Below are positions 6,911 through 15,882 of a DNA stretch of 19,469 bases, in pieces. Numbering within the stretch: position 1 is the stretch's first letter; each line of letters starts with the position of its first letter. The notes under the pieces are model-generated. The model saw only the letters and a list, made by a program, of their open reading frames with translations. It did not search any database and had not been told where the DNA came from. A program made the translations under genes and the position numbers. Source of the DNA: Fidelibacterota bacterium (GTDB lineage: Bacteria > Marinisomatota > Marinisomatia > Marinisomatales > UBA1611); contig PBAR01000006.1 in assembly GCA_002718285.1 (NCBI GenBank), positions 1 through 19,469 of the forward strand. Reading direction: 5' to 3'.

Positions 6911-8542
6911 ATGGATATAGACTTGAAATTGTATTTATTAGTCTTATTATTAATTTCAGCAATCGCACATACGCAACCTGAACCTAAATTCAGGCCGTTT
7001 GACTGGGTGCTTTACAGAGGTGCAGGGTCAATTATATCTATTTCAGAAGGTTATTCAAATGTATTCATAGGAACTGAAGAAGGTGGTATATATCGTTTCA
7101 GCCTATTCGGTAACCATTTTTTAGATCCAATTACTGTAGCACAAGGTCTTGAAGAAAATCATGTTACGGCATTGCATTTTGATCATCAAACAGGTATTAT
7201 TTGGGTAGCAACACCCGAACACATTCAATATTCCTATAATCGAGAAGGTAATTGGAATAGTATCTCGCTAATAGAAATAGGATTATCTAGGTTCGATAAA
7301 ATTCAACGTATAGGTTCATCAAAAGATTTTATTTGGGTACAGGGAAAATCAATATTTGTCAAATTGGATCATTCATCTGGCGTAGTAGCTGGAATATTTC
7401 CTTATCCCGATGAATTTAAAATTCAGTGGAGTAGTTCAACATATGAAAATGAAGACTATTTAAAAGAAATATTGATGAATTATTCAATCATGTCTGGTTG
7501 GATTGCAGCTGCAGATCATCTCGTTGATCCAATTGGAAGAACTGTATATGCTAATACTGGTTTAATAGGTAGACATGGTGACATTTGGATTGGTTGTAGG
7601 GATGGAACATTGTTACAGGGAAAATCTATAACAGAAATATTATATCCAATATCTACATCACCAATAGGAGTGGATGTTGGCGGCATGACCTTAAATGATG
7701 GTGTAATGTGGATTGGTGGGATTGATTTTGTAGCAGGAAAAGGTATTTCGTGGTTAAATCTACAATCTGGAGAATCATACACATTCCAGTTTGATGAAGT
7801 AATTAATATGACTCCGACTTCTATCTATTCTATATGGCATAGTGATAAAACAATTTGGGCTGGTGGAGAAGGAATCACTTTGGTATATGATAAAACTGAT
7901 AATTATTGGCGTACACTTGGACAAGAAAAAGGTATTCCAGATGGGAAAATTTGGGATATCGTAGGTGACTCTAATTACGTCTGGTTAGGATCATCGGCGG
8001 GTATTAGCAGATTAAATCAAGATTCTTGGGAAGAGCAACCCATCGGTTTTGAATATTTATTTCAAAATATATCAATAAATGATATTGAAAAAATAGAAAA
8101 TACAATTTGGATTGGTAGTACATCTGGTTTACATATTTTTGATGAAGAACACCCTCAACTTAGAAATGCATTGGATTTGGGTGTGAAAGAGTTTGCAGGG
8201 AATATCTATAATGTAAAAGTAGTAAAAGAATATGACGGTACTATTTATGCGTGTTGTGATTTAGGAATTATTAAATTTGACTTATCTGAAATGGTATGGG
8301 AATTGGTATTTCCAGCATCCTACTATCATAGTAAAATTATACATTCCATGGAAATAAACAAAAAATATTTGTTTCTAGGAACTGGAGAAGGATTGGTGCG
8401 TATTAATAAGAATACTGGATTTATCAGGGAATATTATTATCCATTTATAGGTCAAGTTAATAATATTCAATTAAAAAATAATATTATATGGATGGGAACA
8501 AATAAAGGACTTGTGAAATTTAAATGGACAAGAGAAATCTAG
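6911..8542 (+). CDS. Secreted beta-propeller protein (W-x-G / Reg_prop-like repeats)
   Basis: A 543-residue exported protein of unknown function. A signal peptide covers residues 1 to about 21 (hydrophobic L-L-V-L-L-L-I-S-A-I-A then H-T-Q). The rest repeats a strand with Trp or Leu, a small residue and Gly, followed by a short G-[IL]-x-x-[FYL] strand. Clear copies start near residues 97, 225 (I-W-I-G-C-R-D-G), 266 (M-W-I-G-G), 315 (I-W-A-G-G-E-G), 357 (V-W-L-G-S-S-A-G), 399 (I-W-I-G-S-T-S-G), 487 (F-L-G-T-G-E-G) and 526 (I-W-M-G-T-N-K-G). These resemble the Reg_prop blades of hybrid two-component sensors, but no transmembrane, kinase or DNA-binding part follows. It probably forms a periplasmic or surface propeller for protein or glycan contact. 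Its last 19 bases overlap the next gene, suggesting coupled translation. Confidence 0.75.
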   Translation: MDIDLKLYLLVLLLISAIAHTQPEPKFRPFDWVLYRGAGSIISISEGYSNVFIGTEEGGIYRFSLFGNHFLDPITVAQGLEENHVTALHFDHQTGIIWVATPEHIQYSYNREGNWNSISLIEIGLSRFDKIQRIGSSKDFIWVQGKSIFVKLDHSSGVVAGIFPYPDEFKIQWSSSTYENEDYLKEILMNYSIMSGWIAAADHLVDPIGRTVYANTGLIGRHGDIWIGCRDGTLLQGKSITEILYPISTSPIGVDVGGMTLNDGVMWIGGIDFVAGKGISWLNLQSGESYTFQFDEVINMTPTSIYSIWHSDKTIWAGGEGITLVYDKTDNYWRTLGQEKGIPDGKIWDIVGDSNYVWLGSSAGISRLNQDSWEEQPIGFEYLFQNISINDIEKIENTIWIGSTSGLHIFDEEHPQLRNALDLGVKEFAGNIYNVKVVKEYDGTIYACCDLGIIKFDLSEMVWELVFPASYYHSKIIHSMEINKKYLFLGTGEGLVRINKNTGFIREYYYPFIGQVNNIQLKNNIIWMGTNKGLVKFKWTREI

Positions 8543-9792
8543 TATTCTTTTTTATCTTTATTCTAATTTTTAATATTGGATTATCAGATCAGATAAAATC
8601 TGTTAATAGGCGGAAAAAAGTAAATGGTAATATAAATAAATTTGTTTTGGCACCATTTTCACATGTAGTGCAAAACGATAGTATTAAAGTGATCACCTTC
8701 ATTGAAGTTCCATATTTTTCACTTCAGTTTATTAAGTTGGAGAATAAATTTACAGCTTCTTATGAAGCTTCTGTATCCCTAAAAAATAAAAAAGGAAATG
8801 AGATTGGCCATAAGATATGGACAGATTCGATTATTGTAGATTCATATTTAGAATCAAAATCAAATGTTAAAAATCGCAAACATTTTACATCGTTTATTGT
8901 ACCAGTAGGTGAGTATGAATTGTTAGGAGAATTACAGGATAATGATACTCGAAAACGCGGCACAAAGGAAATAATAATAGATTTCAGTAGCTTAAAGAAA
9001 AAACCTTCTTTAATGAAACCAACCTTTTTATTAGGATTGGAAGGTGATTGGGGATTTGAAAAAAACTTAATTCCCTCTAAAGGTTGGCGCGTTCGTGAAA
9101 TAGGAAAAGGCATACATTTACTCATGTCAGGATTTGTTAAATCTGAGCCGTATATAATTGATGTATGGGTCTCAAATTTGAATAAAAAAAAATACCATTT
9201 AACAGAAATAATTGGAGATGGAAATAATGGATATTTTTCAGAAACTATATTTATATCTTCAGAAAATTTAAACAGTTTGAAAAATGATATTACCATTGAG
9301 CTTGAGCAAAATGGTAATATAGAAAAAAGTGAAATTGCATTTTCAACTTATAAACCAGGTATTTCTAATTATGTTGATGATTTAGATCGGGCTTTAAAAC
9401 AGATGAAATATATTCTTACAAATGATGAGAGAAACCAGTTTAAAGGAAAAAATCGAAATGAAAAAAGACAACTTTTCTATGATCTTTGGAGACAACGAGA
9501 TCCTACTCCAGAAACTGAATACAATGAGTTGATGGAGGAATATTATAGCAGGGTTTGGTATGCCAATGAAAATTTTAATGCGTGGGCTCCTGGATGGGAA
9601 ACTGATATGGGCATGATTTATATTCTTTTTGGACCGCCAGATGAAATACAAAGATCAAATCCAGTAACTTCCAACCTAAATATGTTACAAGTTTGGCATT
9701 ATTATCGTTTAAATAAGCAGTTTATTTTTAGGGATAAAAATGGTTTTGGAGATTTTCGTCTTGATAGTCCGTTTTTTGGGGATGTATTTTGA
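8524..9792 (+). CDS. GWxTD-domain exported protein
   Basis: A 422-residue protein carrying the GWxTD domain, a family of unknown function common in FCB bacteria. Residues 1 to about 21 are a signal peptide (F-F-F-I-F-I-L-I-F-N-I-G-L-S). The middle is beta-rich (I-E-V-P-Y-F-S-L-Q-F; F-I-V-P-V-G-E-Y-E-L), as in other family members. The defining motif is A-P-G-W-E-T-D-M-G (G-W-E-T-D at 357-361), followed by I-L-F-G-P-P-D-E-I and a C-terminal W-H-Y-Y plus F-x-D. The start ATG lies inside the end of the propeller gene (19-base overlap), with the two frames translated in sequence. No catalytic residues are known for the family, so I do not assign an activity. Envelope location is inferred from the signal peptide. 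Confidence 0.85.
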   Translation: MDKRNLVFFFIFILIFNIGLSDQIKSVNRRKKVNGNINKFVLAPFSHVVQNDSIKVITFIEVPYFSLQFIKLENKFTASYEASVSLKNKKGNEIGHKIWTDSIIVDSYLESKSNVKNRKHFTSFIVPVGEYELLGELQDNDTRKRGTKEIIIDFSSLKKKPSLMKPTFLLGLEGDWGFEKNLIPSKGWRVREIGKGIHLLMSGFVKSEPYIIDVWVSNLNKKKYHLTEIIGDGNNGYFSETIFISSENLNSLKNDITIELEQNGNIEKSEIAFSTYKPGISNYVDDLDRALKQMKYILTNDERNQFKGKNRNEKRQLFYDLWRQRDPTPETEYNELMEEYYSRVWYANENFNAWAPGWETDMGMIYILFGPPDEIQRSNPVTSNLNMLQVWHYYRLNKQFIFRDKNGFGDFRLDSPFFGDVF

Positions 9793-9871
9793 TAATATAC
9801 TGGTTTTATACTAGTATTGTTTATAAATCTGAACATAAATAGATGTTTGATATTCACATTGTAAAAACTGA

Positions 9872-10399
9872 ATGATAAATATTTCAAAAAAAGAAGTAGA
9901 AGCCTTAATGGAAGCTTCAAAAACTGAAACTCTTTCGATCGAATATAGAAAAATCATTATTGAAATTATTGATAAATTAAAAAACCAAAATGATATAGCA
10001 GAATTATTTGTTGATGGTGCTTCAGATTTACACTCAAAAACAGGTGGGATTGGTGGTGCAGTTTTTCTAAATGGAAATGAAATTTATTCTTTTTCTGAGC
10101 CTTTAGTTGAAAAAACAAATAATGAGGCAGAATATTTAGCATTAATTAAAGGAATTAATACAATTATTGATTTAAATATTAATGATATTAATATTTATTC
10201 AGATAGTCAATTGATTGTTAACCAAGTTAAGGGTGACTATAAAATCAAAAATGATAGAATGATTGAATTGCATTCTCAGGTTATGGATATTTTAAAAAAT
10301 ATAGATACTTGGTCAATTAATCATATTCGCAGAGAAAAAAATAAACGAGCTGATATTTTAAGTAAAAATGGAATGATTCAGGCAAGATCATCTCAATAA
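9872..10399 (+). CDS. RNase HI-like ribonuclease with N-terminal helical extension
   Basis: A 175-residue protein whose residues about 44-170 form an RNase H fold: L-F-V-D-G-A-S (Asp48), T-N-N-E-A-E-Y (Glu87), I-Y-S-D-S-Q-L (Asp111), and I-R-R-E-K-N-K-R-A-D (Asp161, with His151 before it). All four acidic metal-ligand positions of an active enzyme are present. The motif wording is nearer to the YpdQ/plant-type RNase H branch than to E. coli RnhA. Such enzymes cut RNA in RNA-DNA hybrids, acting on Okazaki primers and R-loops. Residues 1-43 are a charged helical stretch with no resemblance I can name to the usual hybrid-binding domain. The gene stands alone, 79 bases after the GWxTD gene and 140 before mreB. 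Confidence 0.85.
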   Translation: MINISKKEVEALMEASKTETLSIEYRKIIIEIIDKLKNQNDIAELFVDGASDLHSKTGGIGGAVFLNGNEIYSFSEPLVEKTNNEAEYLALIKGINTIIDLNINDINIYSDSQLIVNQVKGDYKIKNDRMIELHSQVMDILKNIDTWSINHIRREKNKRADILSKNGMIQARSSQ

Positions 10400-10497
10400 T
10401 TTTTTAATAATTTTATCATAATAATAGATATTATACCATAAAGTTTTTTTTAAATATGTATGCTCTCTTAATACATTTTCGGTTTAAAAGTAAATTG

Positions 10498-10503
10498 TAT
10501 AGT
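10498..10503 (+). promoter_or_regulatory. Weak candidate -10 box upstream of mreB
   Basis: TATAGT lies 37 bases before the mreB ATG in the 140-base gap after the RNase H gene, the longest non-coding gap between genes in the window and the natural place for the elongasome operon promoter. The hexamer 17 bases upstream (ATTTTC, 10475-10480) is a poor -35. The rest of the gap is plain AT-rich sequence with no hairpin that I can support. Confidence 0.2.
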
Positions 10504-10539
10504 AAATTTCGATAAATTTTTATACGGTGCTTTCAAATA

Positions 10540-11565
10540 ATGTCTAATATAAACTTCCCGAGTGTCATTAATTGGATTTCTGGTGATATAGCCATTGATT
10601 TAGGAACTGCAAATACTCTTATTTGGATGAAAGGAAGAGGAATTGTTATAAATGAGCCATCAATCGTTGCGCGATCTGTGCACGATGACACTATTGTTGC
10701 TGTGGGTAATGAAGCAAAAGCAATGCTTGGTAGGACGCATAGGGATTTAGAAACGATTCGACCTCTGCAGGATGGGGTGATTGCTGACTTTAGAATGACA
10801 GATGGAATGTTACAAGGATTTATTCGAAAAATAAATCTAAATCGTCTTTCCAGGCCTCGTATGGTTATTTGTGTTCCATCTGGAGTTACTGAAGTTGAAC
10901 GACGCGCGGTAAAGGATTCTGGTGAAAGAGCTAATGCACGCGAAGTTTATCTAATAGAAGAACCTGTTGCAGCAGCAATAGGCATTGGTTTAGATATTAG
11001 TCAGCCTATTGGAAATATTATAGTAGATATTGGTGGAGGTACTACAGAAATTGCAGTTATATCTTTAAATGGTGTTGTTACAAAAGAAACAATTCGGATT
11101 GCTGGTGATGAAATGGATGAAGCCGTACTTCAGTGGTTTCGGAATGAACATAAACTGGAAATTGGTCTTAGTATGAGTGAAACTATTAAAAAATCAGTTG
11201 GTTCTGCAATGAAAATGAGTGCAGAACCTATTGCTGTAAAAGGAAGAGATCTTGTTTCTGGAATACCTAAAACAATTGAAGTGTCTTCAGATGAAATTAG
11301 ACAAGCTCTCAAAGATCCAGTAAATGCTATCGTTGAAGCAGTTAAGAGGTGTTTAGAGCAAACTCCTCCTGAATTGGCTGCAGATATATTGGAAAGAGGA
11401 ATTATACTTGCTGGAGGCGGCAGTCTTCTTAAGGGTATAGACCAAATTATCAGGGAGAGAACAAAAGTACCTGTTAATGTATCTGAAGAACCACTTATAT
11501 CAGTAGTAAAAGGCACTGGAATGGTTCTTGAAAATCTAAAAAAATATGAGGCGGTTCTTCTGTAG
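10540..11565 (+). CDS. mreB: Rod shape-determining protein MreB
   Basis: Bacterial actin homologue that forms membrane-bound filaments guiding lateral cell-wall synthesis. The 341-residue length is normal. Motifs: phosphate-1 loop A-I-D-L-G-T-A-N-T (18-26), P-S-I-V-A, the connect region E-E-P-V-A-A-A-I-G, phosphate-2 loop D-I-G-G-G-T-T-E (163-170) with V-I-S-L-N-G-V-V, and the adenosine motif I-I-L-A-G-G-G-S-L-L-K-G near the end. It heads a five-gene run mreB-mreC-mreD-mrdA-rodA, six bases ahead of mreC. Its presence implies that the cell elongates as a rod. The N-terminal I-N-F-P-S-V-I-N-W-I helix could help membrane attachment. Confidence 0.97.
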   Translation: MSNINFPSVINWISGDIAIDLGTANTLIWMKGRGIVINEPSIVARSVHDDTIVAVGNEAKAMLGRTHRDLETIRPLQDGVIADFRMTDGMLQGFIRKINLNRLSRPRMVICVPSGVTEVERRAVKDSGERANAREVYLIEEPVAAAIGIGLDISQPIGNIIVDIGGGTTEIAVISLNGVVTKETIRIAGDEMDEAVLQWFRNEHKLEIGLSMSETIKKSVGSAMKMSAEPIAVKGRDLVSGIPKTIEVSSDEIRQALKDPVNAIVEAVKRCLEQTPPELAADILERGIILAGGGSLLKGIDQIIRERTKVPVNVSEEPLISVVKGTGMVLENLKKYEAVLL

Positions 11566-11571
11566 GGTTGT

Positions 11572-12372
11572 ATGTACAACCAATATGCCTTATTATTAAA
11601 AAACAGAGATCATCTAGTCTTTGTTATTGCTTTAATCTTTTCTTTCTTTTTATTATTAAATAATGATAACCCCAGGATGGCTATAGTCCGTGGTAAATCA
11701 ACCGAGTTTGTTTCCTTTTTAACTTCGCCATTTACCTGGGTAAAATCTATGATGTACCTCGAAGAAGAAAATCAATTGCTTCGTGAAATCAATTTATCAC
11801 TTACTCTACAAGTTGAATCGATGCTTAATCTTGAAAAAGAAAATCTAGAACTCAATGAGATGCTAGATTTTAAATCAAAATCTAATTTGAAAATTTTACC
11901 TGCTCGTGTAGTGAATAAAGGTATGCAACCCAATTTATTATCCATAATTATTGACGCAGGATCAAATGAAAATGTCATGCCTAATCAACCTGTATTAACA
12001 GCTAAAGGAGTAATTGGAAAAACTATACAGTCTGGGGAAACTGCATCTATCGTACAATTGATTACAGATATAAATTACAGATTGAGTGTCAGGATTTTAC
12101 CAAGTGGAGCAACTGGAATTCTACGATGGGTAGGGGACGGTAAAGGGAAGGTTCGAGAGGTACAAAAAAACGTTGAAATCAATATTGGAGATAAGGTTAT
12201 TACTTCTGGATTTAGTGATATATATCCAGCAGGACTACCAGTGGGTCTAGTATCTGGTGTTTTTGATGAAAGAGGCAGTTATCAAAAGGATGTTATTGTC
12301 AATTTGCCAACGGATCTCAATGCCTTCCAATATGCCTTTGTTGTGATTAATCGATCCAATGAATTTGAATAA
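11572..12372 (+). CDS. mreC: Rod shape-determining protein MreC
   Basis: Bitopic elongasome scaffold that connects MreB/MreD to PBP2 in the periplasm. The 266 aa show one membrane anchor (about 14-29), a coiled coil (about 62-97, rich in Glu/Leu with N-x-x-L repeats), and the two-barrel periplasmic region with the family signatures P-A-R-V-V-N-K-G, I-D-A-G-S-N-E-N-V, G-V-I-G-K-T and G-D-K-V-I-T-S-G-F-S-D-I-Y-P-A-G-L-P-V-G. It is placed between mreB (6 bases) and mreD (14-base overlap), which suggests translational coupling. AGGG at 11563-11566 could serve as its ribosome-binding site. Confidence 0.95.
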   Translation: MYNQYALLLKNRDHLVFVIALIFSFFLLLNNDNPRMAIVRGKSTEFVSFLTSPFTWVKSMMYLEEENQLLREINLSLTLQVESMLNLEKENLELNEMLDFKSKSNLKILPARVVNKGMQPNLLSIIIDAGSNENVMPNQPVLTAKGVIGKTIQSGETASIVQLITDINYRLSVRILPSGATGILRWVGDGKGKVREVQKNVEINIGDKVITSGFSDIYPAGLPVGLVSGVFDERGSYQKDVIVNLPTDLNAFQYAFVVINRSNEFE

Positions 12373-12838
12373 AATTTTATTAACAGGTCTTTGTGTTTGG
12401 TTGCTACAATTATTTTTAGCAGACTTTCTTGCTATTAATACTATTAGACCAGATTTTATTGTTATTGCTGTACTATACTGGTCTTTGATTAATGGTAGAC
12501 TAACTGGAATTATTTTTGGATTTTTTATTGGTTTGATAACTGATTTATCTGGTACAGCTTCATTTTTTGGTTTATCTCCATTAACATATTCAATCACTGG
12601 TTATCTTGGTGGGAGTCTTATGGGAAAATTTTCAAAAATGAGTTTACTTTATTTTTCCTTGGCATGGGTTAGTATTCTAATATTTAATTTTCTAATTTTT
12701 TCTATTGTTCAGTATCAGCATATTTTTGGCGTAAATAATTTTCTTTTTTGGTCAAAATGGTTGGCAACGTGTTTTTACACTTTATGTTTTGCAGGAATAC
12801 TTCAGTTTATCTACCCGTTGCATAATTATAATGCTTAA
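12359..12838 (+). CDS. mreD: Rod shape-determining protein MreD
   Basis: Small polytopic inner-membrane partner of MreC. The 159 residues are almost wholly hydrophobic, with about five membrane segments. The family pattern is visible: R-P-D-F-I-V-I near residue 28, then G-x-x-x-G-F-x-x-G-L-I-T-D-L and F-F-G-L-S-P-L-T-Y-S-I-T-G-Y-L-G-G. Its ATG lies within the last codons of mreC, and its stop overlaps the start of mrdA by eight bases. Primary sequence is weakly conserved in this family, so the call relies on context as well. Confidence 0.9.
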   Translation: MNLNKILLTGLCVWLLQLFLADFLAINTIRPDFIVIAVLYWSLINGRLTGIIFGFFIGLITDLSGTASFFGLSPLTYSITGYLGGSLMGKFSKMSLLYFSLAWVSILIFNFLIFSIVQYQHIFGVNNFLFWSKWLATCFYTLCFAGILQFIYPLHNYNA

Positions 12839-14588
12839 AGCTGATAATATAGTTACATATAGGCAGTTTCTTGCTGCTGCTATTATTACATGGTGTTTAT
12901 TTGGAATACTCATTGGTCGTTTTTTTCAAATTCAGGTATTGGAGTATGATTGGTATAGTGAAAAAGCAAATTCTAATAGAATTAGGAAGGTCACTACGAC
13001 TGCTCCTCGAGGTTTGATCCTTGATCGCAATGGTCAGATTCTTGTTGACAATTTTTCAACATATGTACTAACTGCAATTCCATGGGAATTGTCTGATAAA
13101 GGTGAAAAATTTGAATTTATCTCCAAGGTGATTGGTCTCAACTCGAATACAGTTTCAAAAAATTATAAAAAATATTATAGAGGCCGATTTAATCCCACTC
13201 GCTTGGCAAAGGATTTAACTTTTGGCCAGGTTTCAAGGCTGGAAGAAAATCGTATAATGTTGCAGGGAGTGTATTACGAAAACTTCCCCGAACGTTATTT
13301 CCCAAGCAGAATACGAGGATCTCATATTTTTGGAATTGTGAAAGAAGTAGATCGAAATGTTCGTAATAATCTTAAGAATAAAAATGATTATGAACTAGGT
13401 GATATGATTGGTTGGAGTGGAATAGAAAAACAGTATGAGAATTATTTGAAAGGTAGAAGAGGTATTAGTTTCTATGAAGTAGATGCATTTGGGCGTGAAT
13501 TAGGTTATGTGAATGAACTCGATCCTACCAAACCAGAACCAGGAATGAATATTATTACTACTCTTGATTTAAATGTTCAATACTTAATTGAAGAAATAAT
13601 GAAGGATAAAAAGGGAGTGATTCTTGTTAGTCTTGCTGATATGGGTGAAATCCTTGGTGCAGTTAGCGCTCCTGACTTTGACCCCGAACTTTTTACTGGT
13701 CTTATTTTGGAAACTACTTGGAAGGAGATAAGGGATCATCCTGAAAAACCGCTGTTAAATAGATATTTACAAGGAACATATCCACCAGGATCAATAGTAA
13801 AAATGATTACTCAAGCAGCTCTTATTGAAAAAGCAGGATTTGATCCAAATATAAAAGTAGAATGTAACGGTTCTTATCAGTTTGGTGATCGGTTATTTGG
13901 TTGCTGGTGGGAGGAAGGGCATGGTGAATTAGATTTTTCTGGTGCAATGATTAATTCATGTGATATTTATTTTTATCAAGCAGTTCAAAGTTTAGAATTA
14001 AATCAGCTGGCGGAAATGTTTGTTGAATTTGGATTTGGTAAACCATCTAAGATAGATATTCCTGGTGAAGTAAATGGTTTAGTGCCAAATAAGAATTATA
14101 TGAATAAAAGGCATGGCCGGTATAATTGGAGCAAAGGTGCGTTACTAAATATTTGCATTGGACAAGGAGAAATATTAGTAACACCTATTCAAGTTTTAAA
14201 TTATCTAAATTTACTTGCCACAAAAGGTCTTGCTTTTCGTCCTCATCTTGTAATGGTTGATGAACCTGCAAGTAATGATATTCCTGAAATAAAAGATGAA
14301 ACATGGGATAGAATAATTTCTGATATGCGTCTTACAATTATAGATGAAAATGGTACTGGAAAAAAAGCACAACCCGATATTTTAGGTATGGATGTTTATG
14401 GAAAAACAGGAACTGCAGAAAATGCTCACGGTGAAAGTCATGCCTGGTTTATTGGGTGGGCTGAATACTATTATAAGAAATACTCTTTGGTAATATTATT
14501 GGAAAATGCAGGGTCGGGAGGTAAAGTCGCGGCACCAATAGCTAAAACAATCTTTAAAGAAATTGCAAGATCGGCTAACACACTATAA
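12831..14588 (+). CDS. mrdA: Penicillin-binding protein 2, elongation transpeptidase
   Basis: Class B PBP that cross-links new peptidoglycan during elongation, acting in the periplasm with RodA. One membrane anchor (about 13-30) is followed by the PBP dimer domain (A-P-R-G-L-I-L-D-R-N-G) and the transpeptidase. The active site is S-I-V-K (Ser321, Lys324), the second motif S-C-D (376-378) and the third K-T-G-T-A-E (525-530); all are intact. The chosen start is ATG 12831, overlapping the mreD stop by eight bases, giving 585 aa. A TTG at 12789 would lengthen it by 14 residues and overlap mreD by 50 bases, which is less likely. The length is ordinary for PBP2, and rodA follows after four bases. 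Confidence 0.95.
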   Translation: MLKADNIVTYRQFLAAAIITWCLFGILIGRFFQIQVLEYDWYSEKANSNRIRKVTTTAPRGLILDRNGQILVDNFSTYVLTAIPWELSDKGEKFEFISKVIGLNSNTVSKNYKKYYRGRFNPTRLAKDLTFGQVSRLEENRIMLQGVYYENFPERYFPSRIRGSHIFGIVKEVDRNVRNNLKNKNDYELGDMIGWSGIEKQYENYLKGRRGISFYEVDAFGRELGYVNELDPTKPEPGMNIITTLDLNVQYLIEEIMKDKKGVILVSLADMGEILGAVSAPDFDPELFTGLILETTWKEIRDHPEKPLLNRYLQGTYPPGSIVKMITQAALIEKAGFDPNIKVECNGSYQFGDRLFGCWWEEGHGELDFSGAMINSCDIYFYQAVQSLELNQLAEMFVEFGFGKPSKIDIPGEVNGLVPNKNYMNKRHGRYNWSKGALLNICIGQGEILVTPIQVLNYLNLLATKGLAFRPHLVMVDEPASNDIPEIKDETWDRIISDMRLTIIDENGTGKKAQPDILGMDVYGKTGTAENAHGESHAWFIGWAEYYYKKYSLVILLENAGSGGKVAAPIAKTIFKEIARSANTL

Positions 14589-14592
14589 TTAA

Positions 14593-15822
14593 ATGATTTT
14601 AAATAAAAATAATGATTTTAGAGAGCTTCCTTTCAATATTTTGTGGTGCGCCATATTTTTGACATTAATGGGACTTATTGTCTTAAAAAGTATTGCCCAG
14701 CATAGCGATACTAATCTTTTTCAGAATCCATTTTCCAAACAATTATTTTTTTTAATCCCAGCTATATTCTTATGTTTTTTAATATATTACTTACCGAGAT
14801 CTTTAGTTCATAAATATTCATATAATTTATATATTTTAGGAATTATACTAGTTGTGAGTCCTTTCCTTGGAAAACCACAAGTAGGTACATACAGATGGTT
14901 ATATGTGGGTTTACCATTTACTATCCAGCCGAGCGAGTTTGCCAAACTATTTACTATTATTGCTTTGGCTCGATATTTATCTGATCATAATATTCAGATG
15001 AAGAAATTTTCTTCCGTTATCATTCCGATTATTTTAGTTTTATTGCCAACGCTTATTATTCTTAAACAGCCCGACTTGGGTACTGGAATTATCATGTTGG
15101 CTCCAATTTTACCTATGTTATATTGGGCAGGGGCAAATTTTTTCCATTTATTTTTATTACTTGCACCAATTTTCAGTATGTTGACAGCTTTTCATACTTT
15201 TGCATTTACTACATGGGCACTAATACTGGGTTTTATTATCTTTATTTATAGACCTAAAATGTTTACAGCTTTAATTTTATTTTTTGGAAATATATTTTTG
15301 GGGTTATTTTCGCCCGTACTTTGGAATGGGCTAAAGCCATATCAACAAAATAGAATTTTAACATTATTTAACCCTAGTGAAGATCCTCTTGGTGCTGCCT
15401 ATCAAATTATTCAAAGTAAAACAGCTATTGGTTCTGGTGGTTTAGTAGGAAAAGGATGGGGTGCAGGCACACAGACCCATTTGAAATTCTTGCCTGTTCA
15501 AGAATCAGATTTCATCCTTTCAGTAATGGGCGAGGAATTAGGATTTGTAGCTATTGCCACTGTTTTGATTGTATTTGGTTATTTTAGTTTTCAAATCCTG
15601 AAATTTTCTTATTTATCTAAAGATAGGTTTTCAAGCCTTGTAATGATTGGATTTGCAACTGTCTTTATTTCACATGTATTTGTTAATACAGCAATGACAG
15701 TTGGTCTTATTCCAGTAAAAGGTTTGCCTTTCCCTTTTATTTCTGCAGGAGGATCTTTTTTAATTTCCAGTTATATAATGCTTGGACTTGTATTGAAACT
15801 TAGTATCAATTATTCAGACTAG
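14593..15822 (+). CDS. rodA: Peptidoglycan glycosyltransferase RodA
   Basis: SEDS-family enzyme (also MrdB) that polymerises lipid II into glycan strands in complex with PBP2. The 409 residues have about ten membrane segments. Family features: R-W-L-Y-V-G-L-P-F-T-I-Q-P-S-E-F-A-K, K-Q-P-D-L-G-T, Q-N-R-I-L-T-L-F-N-P, G-S-G-G-L-V-G-K-G-W-G, the catalytic loop E-S-D-F-I-L-S-V-M-G-E-E with Asp306 corresponding to Asp262 of E. coli RodA, and the final G-L-I-P-V-K-G-L-P-F-P-F-I-S-A-G-G-S. It is slightly longer than E. coli RodA (370 aa), mostly in the membrane region before the catalytic loop. It is the last gene of the elongasome run; 60 bases with no clear terminator follow. Confidence 0.96.
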   Translation: MILNKNNDFRELPFNILWCAIFLTLMGLIVLKSIAQHSDTNLFQNPFSKQLFFLIPAIFLCFLIYYLPRSLVHKYSYNLYILGIILVVSPFLGKPQVGTYRWLYVGLPFTIQPSEFAKLFTIIALARYLSDHNIQMKKFSSVIIPIILVLLPTLIILKQPDLGTGIIMLAPILPMLYWAGANFFHLFLLLAPIFSMLTAFHTFAFTTWALILGFIIFIYRPKMFTALILFFGNIFLGLFSPVLWNGLKPYQQNRILTLFNPSEDPLGAAYQIIQSKTAIGSGGLVGKGWGAGTQTHLKFLPVQESDFILSVMGEELGFVAIATVLIVFGYFSFQILKFSYLSKDRFSSLVMIGFATVFISHVFVNTAMTVGLIPVKGLPFPFISAGGSFLISSYIMLGLVLKLSINYSD

Positions 15823-15882
15823 TGGAAACCTTTTTGAAGATGGTTAAGAAACTGGTAAATTTGATCTATCTTTCCAATTAAT

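Noticed and set aside
8760..9296. 178-codon open frame on the - strand
   Set aside because: It lies wholly inside the GWxTD gene, whose + strand protein has a signal peptide and a recognisable domain. The reverse frame shows no motif, and stop codons are avoided only by composition.
9808..9817. Perfect 10-base palindrome ATACTAGTAT between the GWxTD and RNase H genes
   Set aside because: It could be an operator half-site or simply chance in AT-rich sequence. There is no second copy, T tract or promoter context to support a function.
11130..11579. 149-codon open frame on the - strand
   Set aside because: It is a shadow of mreB, which is a certain gene. Its translation is low-complexity Ser/Ile/Pro-rich with no family resemblance.
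12247..12597. 116-codon open frame on the - strand across the mreC/mreD junction
   Set aside because: It is antisense to two well-supported overlapping genes and has no start-site or domain support.
12789..12830. Upstream TTG start for mrdA
   Set aside because: It would overlap mreD by 50 bases and add 14 residues without family support. ATG 12831, overlapping by eight bases, is the usual coupled arrangement.
15823..15882. Possible terminator or hairpin after rodA (AACC ... GGTT)
   Set aside because: The stem is only four pairs with a long loop and no T tract, too weak to call.
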